A stretch of 64,000 nt of DNA from positions 35,353 through 99,352 of the forward strand of contig NZ_PYSY02000006.1 in assembly GCF_003049685.1 (NCBI RefSeq). The letters run 5' to 3'. Of this stretch, positions 28,542 through 41,000 are shown one piece after another (within the stretch, counting starts at the first letter, position 1; every line of letters starts with the position of its first letter). The translations under genes were made by a program, and so were the position numbers. The notes under the pieces were generated by a model that was not told the DNA's origin, did not search any database, and saw only the letters and a program-made list of their open reading frames with translations. The DNA comes from Brucella pituitosa (GTDB taxonomy: Bacteria; Pseudomonadota; Alphaproteobacteria; Rhizobiales; Rhizobiaceae).

Positions 28542-30599
28542 TTAATTAAGAATCGGCAATACTATTGTAGCTTCTGTGCCACCATCATGACAACCTAACA
28601 GTGAGAAACGTCCGCCATGGGCGTCGGTTGTTCGCTTTACAATAGATAAGCCAACCCCCGTACCCTCTATGTGTTTAGAATTGCAGCCTCGTGTGTTCTT
28701 TCTGAGAAGATATTCAACGGTATCTGAACCAATACCCACTCCCTTATCTTTAACACACAGAAACACTTCATCCCTCTCACAATATACATTTAGCCAAACC
28801 AATGATGATTTGAGGGGCACGGAAAATTTAAAGGCATTATCAAGAAGATTGATGATCGCAAGGTGAAGCATTTCGCTATCCGCGCGAATGATTGCGTGCT
28901 TCGCATCAGTGGTCATGGAAACATTCAAGGTAACACCGTGAAGCAAATCACGCGCACTAGTTACAGAATTGGCAACGACCTCACCCAAACTGATATCCAA
29001 AAATGACGGTTTGTAAGCCAATCCCTGAACTTTGCTTCGCGTCAGGTTCACTTCAATCACCTCAACAAGCCGTGTAATGCCGACATGAGCCTGATCCAAC
29101 CGGCGGCGATTTGGTTCATCGTCTTTTGGTAGTGTTAATCGTATGCTATGCAGGTTGGTGCGTATCACACCCAGAGGGGTCCGGTATTGGTGAGAAATCA
29201 CCTCCATGAAGCGGACCTGTTCTTCCTGCGCCAGCAACTCGGCGCGCAACGCATTTTCTGCAACACGCTTTGCCTCTTCAAGCTCCCGAGTTCTTACCAA
29301 CACAAGGTCGTTGGCATGCTGTTCTGCGGCATTGGCCGTCTCGAGCGCCCGCCGATCAGCACTTCTCGCCAAATTTTCTGCATTGCGAAGCCTAACAGCA
29401 AGCGAACCCGTCAGCAGTGTGAAATGCACAATGCTTGTTGCGGCATAAGATTCAGCAACCCAGGTGGGTAAAGGAAACACACCATAGCGCTGGCCGTTGG
29501 TGGCCATCAAACCAGCCCATAACAAGCCAAAAGCAGCAAAATTAAGCCCGGTTTGTGCATCAGGTGCTCGCTTCAAATCAATGAGCGAAACCAACATTGA
29601 CAATGTGGTGAGCACCAGAATAACCGGACCTGCCACAAGCACAAAATAACGGTTTACACCAAAAAAGACGCAAATAACGCCGGCTATGCCGACAACCGTT
29701 GCAAAATAAAAGTAGAGATTGATCCGAGGATGGCGTGAATGAAGATCGAGGATCGCTGATATACACAAAGCACCGGCGGTCAAACCAAACCACGAGGACA
29801 TGCTCGAAAAGTAATCATTACCAAGACCACCATCGTTAAACAACAGCAGCCGTGCCAGTCCAAGGCTGCCGAAATAGATGCAAGCGACGGACAATATGTA
29901 CAGGGCCAAGAAAATGTAGAATTTTTTTCTGTCAAAATAAAAAAAGAACAGTTGGATGATAAGCAATATGCCCATGCCTCCAAACCACATCCCTCGACCA
30001 ATATTCTGAATAATGGATCGATATTGATAGTAGGGAGGGGAAAGCAACTTCACAGAGACATTCAGGCTTGCATCTTGATTACGAGCGTGGATGTAAACGA
30101 TGGTTGTTTGACCGGGATGCAGCATAATCGGGACGATATTTGCAGAGGTGTTTAGATTGGCAAGCGAGCGTGGAAGATGATCGCCCATCTGATAACGCAT
30201 GAAATCAGCCACGCTCAACCCGCTTTTCTGCGCGGTAACAAAGACGTCAAGCTCGTCGGTGAAGTTCGGCATGATCGACAGAATAAGGTTTTGCGACTGC
30301 TCAGCCTCCGGAGGCAACGTAACCGCAAATCTCATCCAAGCTGACGTACGCACGAAACCAAGATTGATATCGTGGCCTTCTAAGGGCTCGAACAGCGCTT
30401 GCTCATCAAGGATATCGTTCAAGCTCAGAGCTTCATTATCAAAAAGCGCAACATCAACGAAGCCACTCAGATCAATGGTGTCCGACGAAAGCAATGGTAT
30501 TTCCAGAACCCGCATTTTAGATATGTCGTCATCTGCGCAAGACACCTCAACACCACTCAGCAGCGCAATAATTATGAACAGAATTTTGTATATCTGCAT
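28542..30599 (-). CDS. Sensor histidine kinase with 7TMR-DISM input module
   Basis: Read from ATG 30599 because MQIYKILFIIIALLSGVEVS gives a good signal peptide; the open frame extends 31 codons further upstream. A periplasmic 7TMR-DISM extracellular domain (ISKMRVLEIPLL onwards, with LNLGFVRTSAWMRFAV-like strand order) is followed by about seven hydrophobic spans, a coiled linker and the kinase core. The phospho-acceptor His is in SHQYRTPLGVI near residue 469, the N box is NLLDNAFKF, and the ATP lid includes VKDKGVGIG and GTGVGLSIVKR. DISM modules often sense carbohydrates or other envelope ligands. The response regulator lies directly downstream. The protein appears intact. Confidence 0.85.
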   Translation of the reverse strand: MQIYKILFIIIALLSGVEVSCADDDISKMRVLEIPLLSSDTIDLSGFVDVALFDNEALSLNDILDEQALFEPLEGHDINLGFVRTSAWMRFAVTLPPEAEQSQNLILSIMPNFTDELDVFVTAQKSGLSVADFMRYQMGDHLPRSLANLNTSANIVPIMLHPGQTTIVYIHARNQDASLNVSVKLLSPPYYQYRSIIQNIGRGMWFGGMGILLIIQLFFFYFDRKKFYIFLALYILSVACIYFGSLGLARLLLFNDGGLGNDYFSSMSSWFGLTAGALCISAILDLHSRHPRINLYFYFATVVGIAGVICVFFGVNRYFVLVAGPVILVLTTLSMLVSLIDLKRAPDAQTGLNFAAFGLLWAGLMATNGQRYGVFPLPTWVAESYAATSIVHFTLLTGSLAVRLRNAENLARSADRRALETANAAEQHANDLVLVRTRELEEAKRVAENALRAELLAQEEQVRFMEVISHQYRTPLGVIRTNLHSIRLTLPKDDEPNRRRLDQAHVGITRLVEVIEVNLTRSKVQGLAYKPSFLDISLGEVVANSVTSARDLLHGVTLNVSMTTDAKHAIIRADSEMLHLAIINLLDNAFKFSVPLKSSLVWLNVYCERDEVFLCVKDKGVGIGSDTVEYLLRKNTRGCNSKHIEGTGVGLSIVKRTTDAHGGRFSLLGCHDGGTEATIVLPILN

Positions 30600-30699
30600 T
30601 TTACATGTTTGAGGTTTCTGATGCGCTATGCGTAACCCAACAACTGCCCCTACCCCACGACGTATCAATAAATTGTCCATACATTTGTCCAATGGGATG

Positions 30700-31055
30700 T
30701 GATGCGCCGAGCGCTGCTATACTGATATTTTTCAGTATTTTAGCATATCAAAATCCAATTGATTCCCAATAGTTTTAATGTTGATAAACAGCAAAAATAT
30801 TAGGGGGACAGAATAACGGGGTACGAATCGGAAATCATATATTGAAATCCTGTGTCAAAGAGATGACTGGTCGCTGGGGGCAGTATTTATCATCCGCATC
30901 ATGCCATGCATCTTCGATAGAAGGTTAAAAATAAAATGTGATCCGCAAGCCGCAGCGGAGGAAAATTTTAGTCACTTCCTGTTATGGTGAATCTTAAACA
31001 ATATGCTTCAACAACCGCGAACCAAAAAGAAGGCCCGCGGCTGTCGATTATGCCC
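30700..31055. other. Intergenic region, no gene seen
   Basis: About 360 bp between the divergent sides of the kinase and SapC-like genes (both on the minus strand). It holds the kinase promoter on the left side. No ORF or strong hairpin could be supported. Confidence 0.4.
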
Positions 31056-31838
31056 TTAACCGGCAGCTTTCGCTGTCGATGTGATCTGCAATTCCATCAA
31101 CTCCTGCCAATTGGACTGAGATGCGATATGCAACACGATCAGTTCCAGCCATCCCTTGCGATTCCATTCGCCAAGTGTTTCTGGCGGAAGATTACGGAAA
31201 GCTTCAAGATCAACAATGTAAAAGCCGTCAAGGGTGAAACGACGCTTGTCATTTAAGGTCACATCAGCATGTTTTTGAACAAGCAGACCTGCATCCTTGA
31301 TGGCTTTTGCGAATTCAGTTGTCTGGGAATAATCATCGTTCATGGCCTGACAAAGAGCGATGATCGCAGCGGTTGATTCAGTCGCTTCGCCCTTTTCATT
31401 GAACAACAGCTCAGCACCGTCGCGGCCTGCCTTGACGATACGGTCACTGGAGAGATCAGCACACAACAATTGCTGATCATCCTCAACCTTTAGCGAGATG
31501 AACGGATAACGGCGAACATAGGCAGGGACGTATGTGCCTTTGCGCCAGGAGCCAAAACCATCCACGAAAAGGTTCTTCTCATTCTCAAGTCCCAGAACAG
31601 CAATCGGAACAGGCACGTCATCACCTGTGAACACAATAGGGAATGAGCGCAGGGCTGCAGCGAATTCGCCGGCCACGAGAGGAATAGCATTCGACTTTGC
31701 TGCAAAGCGAACATTGTCACTGCGCTTCAACGCAAGGTCTTTATGTTCTTCAAAGCGCAAAAGAGTTGGCTTCTTGTAAAACAGCGGCAGACCAGCAGGG
31801 GTGACAGGAGCTTCGGATGGTTGAACCATATCAGTCAT
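31056..31838 (-). CDS. SapC-family protein
   Basis: 260 residues with the SapC (PF07277-type) layout: an early LPLFYKKPTLLRFEEHKD, then PLVAGEFAAALRSFPIVFTG, FVDGFGSWRKGTYVPAYVRRYPF, and a C-terminal block with FYIVDLEAFRNLPPETLGEW. SapC was named in Campylobacter for S-layer protein secretion, but its biochemical role is unsettled. No signal peptide or transmembrane span is seen. AAGGAA lies seven bases before the ATG. It lies between two large autotransporter genes on the same strand, which makes a surface-protein link attractive but unproven. Confidence 0.85.
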   Translation of the reverse strand: MTDMVQPSEAPVTPAGLPLFYKKPTLLRFEEHKDLALKRSDNVRFAAKSNAIPLVAGEFAAALRSFPIVFTGDDVPVPIAVLGLENEKNLFVDGFGSWRKGTYVPAYVRRYPFISLKVEDDQQLLCADLSSDRIVKAGRDGAELLFNEKGEATESTAAIIALCQAMNDDYSQTTEFAKAIKDAGLLVQKHADVTLNDKRRFTLDGFYIVDLEAFRNLPPETLGEWNRKGWLELIVLHIASQSNWQELMELQITSTAKAAG

Positions 31839-31865
31839 GGCTTATTCCTTTTCTTCACGTTGACT

Positions 31866-31968
31866 AGAGCGCATTTCGAAAAGTGTGAAACGACTTTCGA
31901 ATAAGATGCGCGTTGAAACAGTTGGTTGAGACACGCTGATCTGTTTCAGTCAGATCAAAACGCGCTCT
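31866..31968. repeat. 103-bp palindromic intergenic repeat (Bru-RS/RIME type)
   Basis: Starts AGAGCGCATTTCGAAAAGTG and ends with the inverted counterpart AAAACGCGCTCT. The core GTGTGAAACGACTTTCGAATA followed by GATGCGCGTT matches the family of short mosaic palindromes scattered through Brucella, Ochrobactrum and rhizobial genomes. It lies between the SapC-like gene and the end of the giant autotransporter, where it could act as a transcript-end structure. Confidence 0.75.
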
Positions 31969-32087
31969 CCGTAGTCCGCAGCAGCAATTGTACTGCGGAC
32001 CATTATGTTATGTTAACACCCAAGTTTGACAGTCGTATCGACGTCGCTGTCACGACCTGCTTGAGAGCAGTGTTTCAGCGCTTGCGC

Positions 32088-35000
32088 TTAGAACTTCCAA
32101 TCGAGTGTTACCTTTCCTGTGTTCTGCGACGAACCGTTCGACAATTGTCCCGAATAATTCAGACCCAGACTGACGTTCTCGCTCAGCTTGGTTTCCAAGC
32201 CGAATTCCAACAGAAGCGAGTCTTTCCCAATCGGTAGCCCCTGAACATCAAACCCACTCTGACCACCGAAGCTCATTGCTGCTTCAGGAACATCGTTGAA
32301 TGCATGACGCCAGCCAAGCGATGCTTTCGATGTGATCGCAATACCATTGTCGATTTCGAATGTCTTTTGCGTCCGAACACCAAAGGTCGTGAATGGCGTC
32401 GAGAAACTGTTACCCGAAGCAGAAAGGGCAGCAGCACCACCGCTTTCTGTGAACGATCCACTCTTGGCATGAACATAGGCCAAGCCAGCAAAAGGCTCAA
32501 TTGCAACACCGCCCAGATCCATCTGATAGGCGACTTCACCAAACAAATGCGACACCCCAATTCGATGGTCTGCATCAAGTGCGTTTGAGAACGAACCAAT
32601 CGTGACATTCCGGTCCGTTTCAACGTCCATCAGAGTATAGAATGCACCCAGATTGATATTGAACTGACCAGCACGTCCCCCGCCATAGACACCGATGGAA
32701 TATGCATCGGCCTCAGCAGACGAAGAGCGATCGTCAACAGACAGGCTGCTATTTTCATAGCGTGCAACGCCACCCAGACGCCAGTTATCGAACATTCCGC
32801 CATCAACAGTCATATCAAGACCATTGATAATCCCGCTGCTCTTCATATCCGCAGAGCTGGCATTGCCGTCGGAGTCTGTGGAACGGGTAGTGCCATAGAC
32901 CGCACCCCAAATGACAGGAGCCTGCGCCTGAGGATCGATAGCGGATGCGGCATCACGAACAACCGCCATGGAAGGATTATCCTGCGCACCGGCTCGGTCG
33001 AATGCGGCACGCAAACGGTTGGAAACCGCGTCCTGAAGCGTGAAGCTCGATTCTACACCGCTGCCCAGCAACGTCGCGTGAATTTCACCCGACAAGTCAT
33101 TGAATGCCTTCTGTGCGCTGTCCTTATCAAGGCCCACCACCGCATCATAAACCGCATTACCCGGATTGAGCAGTTCTATCGCACGGCCAACATTCGTCTG
33201 GTTCGGTGTCTGCGACACTGAATCAAAGCTCACATTGTTGCGTGTCATGGTGAGATAGACGTGGTTCGGGTCATAATCGAGTGTCGGCACAAGGAAGGCA
33301 AGGTTACTGGTGACTGTATCAAAACCACCATTCGCTCCACCAAGCTTAACGCCGCCATTGGCCGTCATGATGGTATAACGCGTTACCGGACGATAGTCGC
33401 CATTGGCCGCCAGAACCTGAACCGTACCACCGTTGATGGTCGCAACACCGTTAACCTGCGTATGGTCACTCTGACCAGCGGCATTGACGTTCACAACATA
33501 GAGTGCACCGGAATTGATAGTCAGATTGCTGGTGATCGTCGTCTGGCCGATCGTGGTATTTCCACCCGGTGAGAATGTGCCGCCATTTCCAATAGTAACC
33601 GTTCCGCCGCCGGTGCCGCCGCTACCGCCACCGCCAATGGTGCCGTTGCCATCGATACTGCCACCATTTTCAACGATCACGGTTCCACCAAGGCAGCCGT
33701 CAACAACGAGCTTGCCATTCGTAACCGTTGTTGTTCCAGCAAAGCCACAGCTATTGCCCTGAATTGTTGTGATGTTCGGGCCGATCTGGCGCAGATTGCC
33801 GGTTCCGCTCAATTCGGTAACGAGTGTGAAATCGTTAGACCGGTTGATCACAAGCGTTCCATCGCTTCCGATCATCACATTCCCGGTCAGAGTTCCGCTT
33901 TCACCGCCAGCACCAAGCTGAACAGCGCCATTGTTGATCGTTGTTCCACCTGTGTAGGTGTTGTTTCCGGTCAACAAGGTGGTTCCGCCGCCGTTCTGGG
34001 TCAGGCTACCAGTCCCGCTGATCGTACCCAACAGCGATAGCAAGTCGCCGCGATTTGTTACAAGTGACGCGTTGTTGACAATATCGCCAACGATTGAGCC
34101 TGAAGTTCCACCATTACCGAGTTGCAGGACACCAGCATCAATCTTCGTGCCGCCTGTATAGCTATTGTCAGCCGACAGGATCAGCGAGCCACCACCCGTT
34201 TTGACGAAGCCAAGCGATGATCCACCAGTGATAGGCGTTGCAACACTCGTTGTCACACCTGCGTCAACGTTAATCGTACCGCCGGTCGCCTCTCCGAAGT
34301 TGAGCGAGCCTGTAGCACCCGGCACCAGATTATAGCCATTGACTGTAAACTGTAGCGTATCGAACTGCTGTGCACCTTCAACTGTGATATTGCCGCCAAC
34401 ACCTGAGAAGACACCGACTGATCCAGCCCATGGGCCATTGACTTCTGCTTCACCCGGCGCAGACGTCCAGTTCGTGTAACCGGAAGACCATGTTCCGGCA
34501 CCGCCTTGGATCGTGCCATCGCCCATCGTATCGGTGCCATCCCAGAAGAGCAAATTCTGCCCGTCCTTCAAGACCGAAATATTGACAGATTTCGCATCTC
34601 CCGGTGCGTTGACATACACAAGTCCGTTGGCCGTTGTGCCGTTGATTGCAACATTGACGTTATCGAAAGCACCAGCAACGCTGTCAGCCTGGAACAACCT
34701 GTAGAAGCCTGCAGATGTTGCTGACACATTCAACGTGCCACCGTAAACGAGTGCGCCATTGACGATGACCAGATCGTTGAGTTGTCCGCCGATCAAACCG
34801 CGTTGGCCCATCTCAAACTCGGAGGTAGAACCGCTGTTGAGCGTAAGATTGCCATTGACGGTTAGTGTACCCGGGCTATTTCCCGCAGAGAGAGTACCAC
34901 CGGCGAGAACCGCTGTGTTGCCAACAATAGTACCGCTACCGCCAAGCGTTCCTCCATCCTGAACCGTAACGATACCGCCAAGCGTTCCATTCACCGCCAG

Positions 35001-38000
35001 CTTGCCGCTTTCAACAACCACATCACCCGTAAATGCTGCGCCGTTTCCGGTATAGTTGAGGATGCTTGTACCGTCTTTGACGAGCCTTCCGCTGCCCGAA
35101 ATAGCTCCAGCAAAAAGCTGGGTGCCATCGCCATGGTTAAATGTTGTCGTACCGTCAATTTGCAGATCGCTGAGAATTGATCCTGTTGCTGCACCATTGC
35201 CAATTTGTAAGCTGGCACCGGCAGCAACACGCGTCAGACCTGTGTAGGTATTGGCGCCCGACAGCGTCAGATTGCCACCAGCAAGGGCCAGACCGCCGCC
35301 CTGCCCCGACAACACGCCACCGAACACACTGTCAAATCCTGGCTGTGCAGTATCCTGTGTTGTGAGCATGAGAGTGTGGTTGCCAAGGACGACCGATCCA
35401 AGACCGGCAATCCGTGCAATCTCTACCTGCGGTGCGAGCGTTGAACTTACATCAAACACACCGTTTTGACCGACGATGACGCCACTTGACGTTGCGATCG
35501 TGCCGTTCCCTGACAGAGCGAGGGTGCCCCCGGCGATTGTGGTGCTTCCGGTGTAAGTATTTTCACCCGACAGCACCAATTGTCCTCCAAAACCCTTAAC
35601 AAAGTTATTGGTAAGACCGTCTGCGATGGTCGCAGCAATCGTTGCTGTGCTCCCCGCACCGACGTTGATATTTGCATCTGGATTAACCGAGCTTGGTGCG
35701 AGAAGCAGCCTTCCGCCTAGTGTATTGCCATCCAAGACGTAACCGTCGACATCAAACTGCAAGGCGCTGAAACTCTGGTCGCCGTCAATTGTCACGACAC
35801 CCGAATTACCGCCAAAAACCGCAAGCGAAGACAACCAGCTTGAATTGATATTACCGAATGCATCGGTCCAGTTGGTGCCAGCAGAAGACCATGTTCCCGC
35901 TCCACCATCCAGCAGATTGTCGCCAACTGTGTCTGCACCATCCCAGAATTGCAGATGGTCGCTTTGTCCAAGGACGGACAGGTTCATGACCGTCGCTGGA
36001 CCCGGATTATTGACATAGACGCTCGCATCAATCGTGCCCGTTAGACCTGTCACGTTAATCGTGTCGAAGTTACCATTGATTGAACCGGCATTGAACAGGC
36101 GGTAATAACCAATGGAAGAAACGATAGCTTCCAGAGAACCATCTACATCAAGAGCGCCACTAACGATCACATGATCATTTGCAGGACCGCCAACGACATT
36201 GGCCTGACTTAGCTCGAAGACTGAGGTCGAGTTGCTTTCAAGGGAAAGATCGCCATTGATGGTAAGCGTGCCAGGGCTTGTACCGGCTGAAAGCGTACCA
36301 CCCGATCCGATAACGACATTGCCGCCAATGAAACCCTTGCCCGACAGAGTACCCTCCGTTGAAGCGGTCACATTGCCACCGAGGTTGCCATTTACCGTAA
36401 AGTCGCCTTGCGTGATGAAAGTGTTACCGGCAAAGCCACTGGCATTGCTGATTTCGGTCAAGACAAGTCGTCCATCCCCGGATTTATTGATAGTTCCCGT
36501 ACCGGTTATGGTTTCGTTATAGCCAAAGACCAGTCCAGACCCGACCGACACATTAAGCGTACCATCGACGTCAAAGTCACCTGCACTCGCAGATGCTGGA
36601 TTGGCATAGAGATCCAGTGTGGCTGGTGAAGCGATTGTTGTCGCACCCGAATATCGGTTTGCACCCCTGAGCACCAGCGTTCCATCCAGAACGGTCAGAC
36701 CGCCATTGCCGATGATCATTCCTTCATAAATATCGGCGGCATTGGTGATCGTCAGCACATGATCGCCAAGGTCAACTGTACCGCTCTGCGAACCGGCAAG
36801 GCTTTTTATCGAAGTACCCGCCGACGTATCGGCAATCGAAAAATCTCCATCGACGACAACACGTTCTGCATCGGCAATCGAGCCATTTGAAGCAAGTATC
36901 AGGTTTGCACCGGTTGCAATATTGGCTTCCCCAGTAAAGGACTGACCGCTTAGAACAGTCCACGATCCGGCATTCACCGCAACGCCACCATCACCATCAA
37001 CGACACCCGAGAATGCGCTGGCGGCATTGGACAAGACAAGCGACTTGGAACCCAACTGAACACTACCGTCACCGGAAAGGTCACCAATGCTGGTCGAATC
37101 CGCTGTGATGCGGGAGATATCGAACGTGCCGCGCAGGCTCAATGCCGACGTACCTGCAATCGATCCATCGCCATCAAGAGCAAGAGTTGCCCCCGCCAAC
37201 ACGTCAGTTGAACCTGTATACTGCTGCTCAGCGGTCAGCGTGAGTGTTGCACTGCCAGCTTGCAGAAGGTTGCCCGTCCCCGAAATGACACCATTATAGG
37301 TTAGGTCACTGTTATGAACAAAAGACAGGTTGCCGCTGTTTGAAACCGTATCACTGATGCGACCGGACGAGCCACCATTGCCCACCTGAAGGTTGCGTCC
37401 CAAAGCTACAGTTGTCGTTCCGGTATAGGTGTTGTCTCCCGTCAGGATCACATGACCTGGACCCTTTTGAACGAGGTCACCTGTACCCGATACCAGACCA
37501 GAGAATATGCTTGTTATGCCTTGATTAAAGGCAAGCGTACCTGCGTTTGATACGTTTCCTTCGATCGTACCATTCTGTACGCCGTCGCCGAGCTGCAAGA
37601 TCCCGTCAATGATAGTCGTGGCACCGCTATAGGTGTTGCTTGCCGAAAGGATTGTCGTGCCAGTACCCAATTGCGTGAGCGAACCCACACCGGAAATCGA
37701 GCCATCATAGACAACCGTATCGCTACGATTGAAGATCAGGTTGCCGTCATTGACAATGTTTCCAGCAATAGATCCGGTCGTTCCGCCGTTGCCAATCTGA
37801 AGCGAAGAGCTTTCAATTGTTGTACCACCGGTATGTGTGAGATTGCCTGTAACAGTCGTCTGAGAGCTGCTGGTCGACAGGCTACCAAAACCAGACATAT
37901 CGCCGCCATAGGTCCAATCACCTGCGCGTGCAAACTGGACAAGGGCGTTGTTGACGATATTGCCGTTCAGCGTACCATCTGCTGCGAGTCTGAGTGCACC

Positions 38001-41000
38001 AGCGCTGACAGTTGTCATGCCTGAGAAGCTGTTTTCCACGTTCAGGGTCAGTGTCCCTGCCCCACGCTTATAAAGCTCTCCCGTTCCTGCAATCGTGTGG
38101 TTGAAACTCGCCGCATCTGAACGATTGAATATGAGTTCGCCATCGGTCAATACGTTACCATTCAGCGAGCCGGTATTCTGACCGTTGCCGATTTGCAAAC
38201 TTGCGCCATCGGCAACACGAACGAACGTATCATTGATCGAACCAAGGGTCGTCAACTGACCAGACGTGATCGATAGAAGGCTCTGATTTGTACCCTCAAT
38301 AGTACCGTAATAAGTGGAACTGCCACCTTCGAGTGAAAGAACCCGCGATCCGAGATATACGGAGCCCGCACCACCCAAACCGTTAATCCTGGTCGCGTCA
38401 TCATCAATATTGGAGATGTCGAAACGACCTGTGTTTCCAACTGTTACCTGACTTGAAGATGCGACCGATCCTGCGCCAGAGAGAAGCAGTGTACCACTAT
38501 GAATTACAGTCTCGCCGGTGAATGTATTTTCACCGCTCAGAATAACCTCAGCGGCACTTGCACCCCTGATGTTGAGGCTGCCAATACCTGATACTATGCC
38601 ACTATACTCGTGCGTGCCGCCGGAATAATTGAAGTCCAGCGTTCCATCACTGCTGATGTTGCCAGCCACACTGCCCGAAGCTGTGCCGCCGCCAATATCA
38701 AGCGTTGCATTGGATGTCAGGCCTGTGATGCCCGTATAAGTGTTCTCGCCGGTCAGTATCAGCGTGCCGCCAAGAAGCGTTACCTCTCCTGAACCGGAAA
38801 TTATGCCGCCAAACAAGCCGGATTCACGTCCCATAACCGAGCCGTTCATAACGGTTAGATTGCGTTCGCCCAACTTAACCTGACCATCGCCAGCGAGCGA
38901 ATTGATCGCTACACTACCAACAGGCAACCCCGAAATGTCGAGAACTGCATCGGCACTATCAAGCGAAACATAACGTGCACGCGAAAGTGCATTCCCATTA
39001 TTGGCCACAAGCGTGCCATCGGTAACACGGGCTATACCGTTAAAGGTGTTTGATCCGCTCAAAGTATGGGTGCCGCCCGAAACGGTAATGCCGCCCCCGC
39101 CAGAAATTACGCCGGCAAATGTATGCGTACCTTCGGTCAATTCCAGCGTCGCGGTGCCAAGCTGAACCGAACCAGTACCGCTTAGACCCTTGATGGAGGT
39201 TCCCGCCGTGCCTAAACCGCCGACATTGAACGTTCCATCAATACCGACCTGCACTTCGCTTGATTGAGAAATGGAGCCTGCACCCGTGAGAGACAGCGTT
39301 CCAGCCTCGATCAATGTATAGCCGGTATAGCTATTGGCTGCGGACAGATTAAGTGTACCGCTACCGGTCTTGGTCAGTCCTTCGCTGGTGCCGTCGACGA
39401 GCGCAACGCCAACTGTAGCTGTGCGTTGGCCATCGACAATGATCATTCCAAGATTATTAAGCTGAAGCGAAGCATTCGTGCCAGACGTCAATGCATAACC
39501 ATCTGTCTTGAAATGTAGACGATCAAATTCCTGCTGACCCTCAACCGTAACGGTGCCCGCGCTGCCATCGAAGATGGCATAGGAACCTACCCATGGCGCA
39601 ACGAAGGCATAATCAGGGCTCAGCCAGTTTGTATTGTCGCTATTCCAGGTACCTGATCCACCGACCAGAACTCCCGCAGTTGTGCGTGTTCCATTCCAAT
39701 ATTGGCGAACTTCATCATCACCAAGAACGATCATGTTCACTTCGGTGACAGGATTATCGCCTTCCATATAGACGTTATAATCACGGATAATCTGGGTTGG
39801 AGTCGACGATGTTACATTGATGTCGGAGAAGTCGCCAGTGATGCTGCCAGCCGAGAACAGGCGGTAATATCCTGATTTTGCAACCGATACGTTGAGAGTG
39901 CCATCAAGCGAAAGACCGTTCGTCACGATAACGCGGCTGTTGAGGGCGCTCGAAATGACATCAGGCGTAGCAACGCTGAAGTTGGTCGTTGAACCCGCCA
40001 GAAGCGTCAGCGTCGAAATCTTCAGATCCGACCCGGCATTCAGCACGCCGCCATTTTGAATGGTGACAGCACCATTGATGAGGCCTGTGCCATTGATGGC
40101 GACACCATCGTCATCATACTGCGTGCCACCAGCAAGCGTTGCCCCGGAAGCGACGTTAACCGTGCTTCCTGTCAGCGAGCCGTCAACACGCAACGTTCCG
40201 CCAACAACGTTGGTTGCGCCGGTGTAATTGTTCGCACCTGCCAGAACAAGCGTGCCATTATTGGCCTTCAACAGATTGCCGGTGCCGGAGATCGAACCAG
40301 CATAGCTGTGAACACCACCATCGTGATTGAAAGTCAGATTGCCAGTGTTGAGAATATTGCCCGCCACTGCACCATTGGCACCACCAATTGCGAGCGAAGC
40401 ACCTGAGCCGATTGTCGTAAGACCGGCATAGCTGTTCGCGCCCTCGAACTTCTGCGATCCATCGGCGATAGTGACGCCACCATTGCCGCTGATAATGCCC
40501 GAATAAATATCATTCGCAGCCTGGCCAATGACCAGAGTTTGATCGCCCAGCACGACGCTACCCAAGCCGCCAAGACGATTGACCGAGGTTCCGTTTGTCG
40601 TGGCCGCAATGTCGAACACGCCGTCAGCACCGATGGTCAACAAGGATGTCTGGCTGATCGAACCATTGCCTTGAAGGGCAAGAGTGCCGTTCGCAATATT
40701 TGTCGTACCGGTATATGTCTGCGTTGCGGTAAGCTTTGTGGTTCCGGTGCCTTCTTGGCGAACATTACCCGCACCGCTTACGATACCGGTGAAATTCAAT
40801 ACAGATGTGGCATCACGATTGAATGCAAGCGTGCTGCCGGTTGCTGTCGAAACATTGCCCGAAAGCGTGCCCGTAGCGCCACCATTACCGACCGCCAGTG
40901 TACCACTGCTAATTTCTGTTCCACCGACATGGGAAGAGTTGGCTGTCAAAGTTAAGCGGCCAGTCCCTTTCTGGCTAAGACTACCAGTTCCAAAGATATT

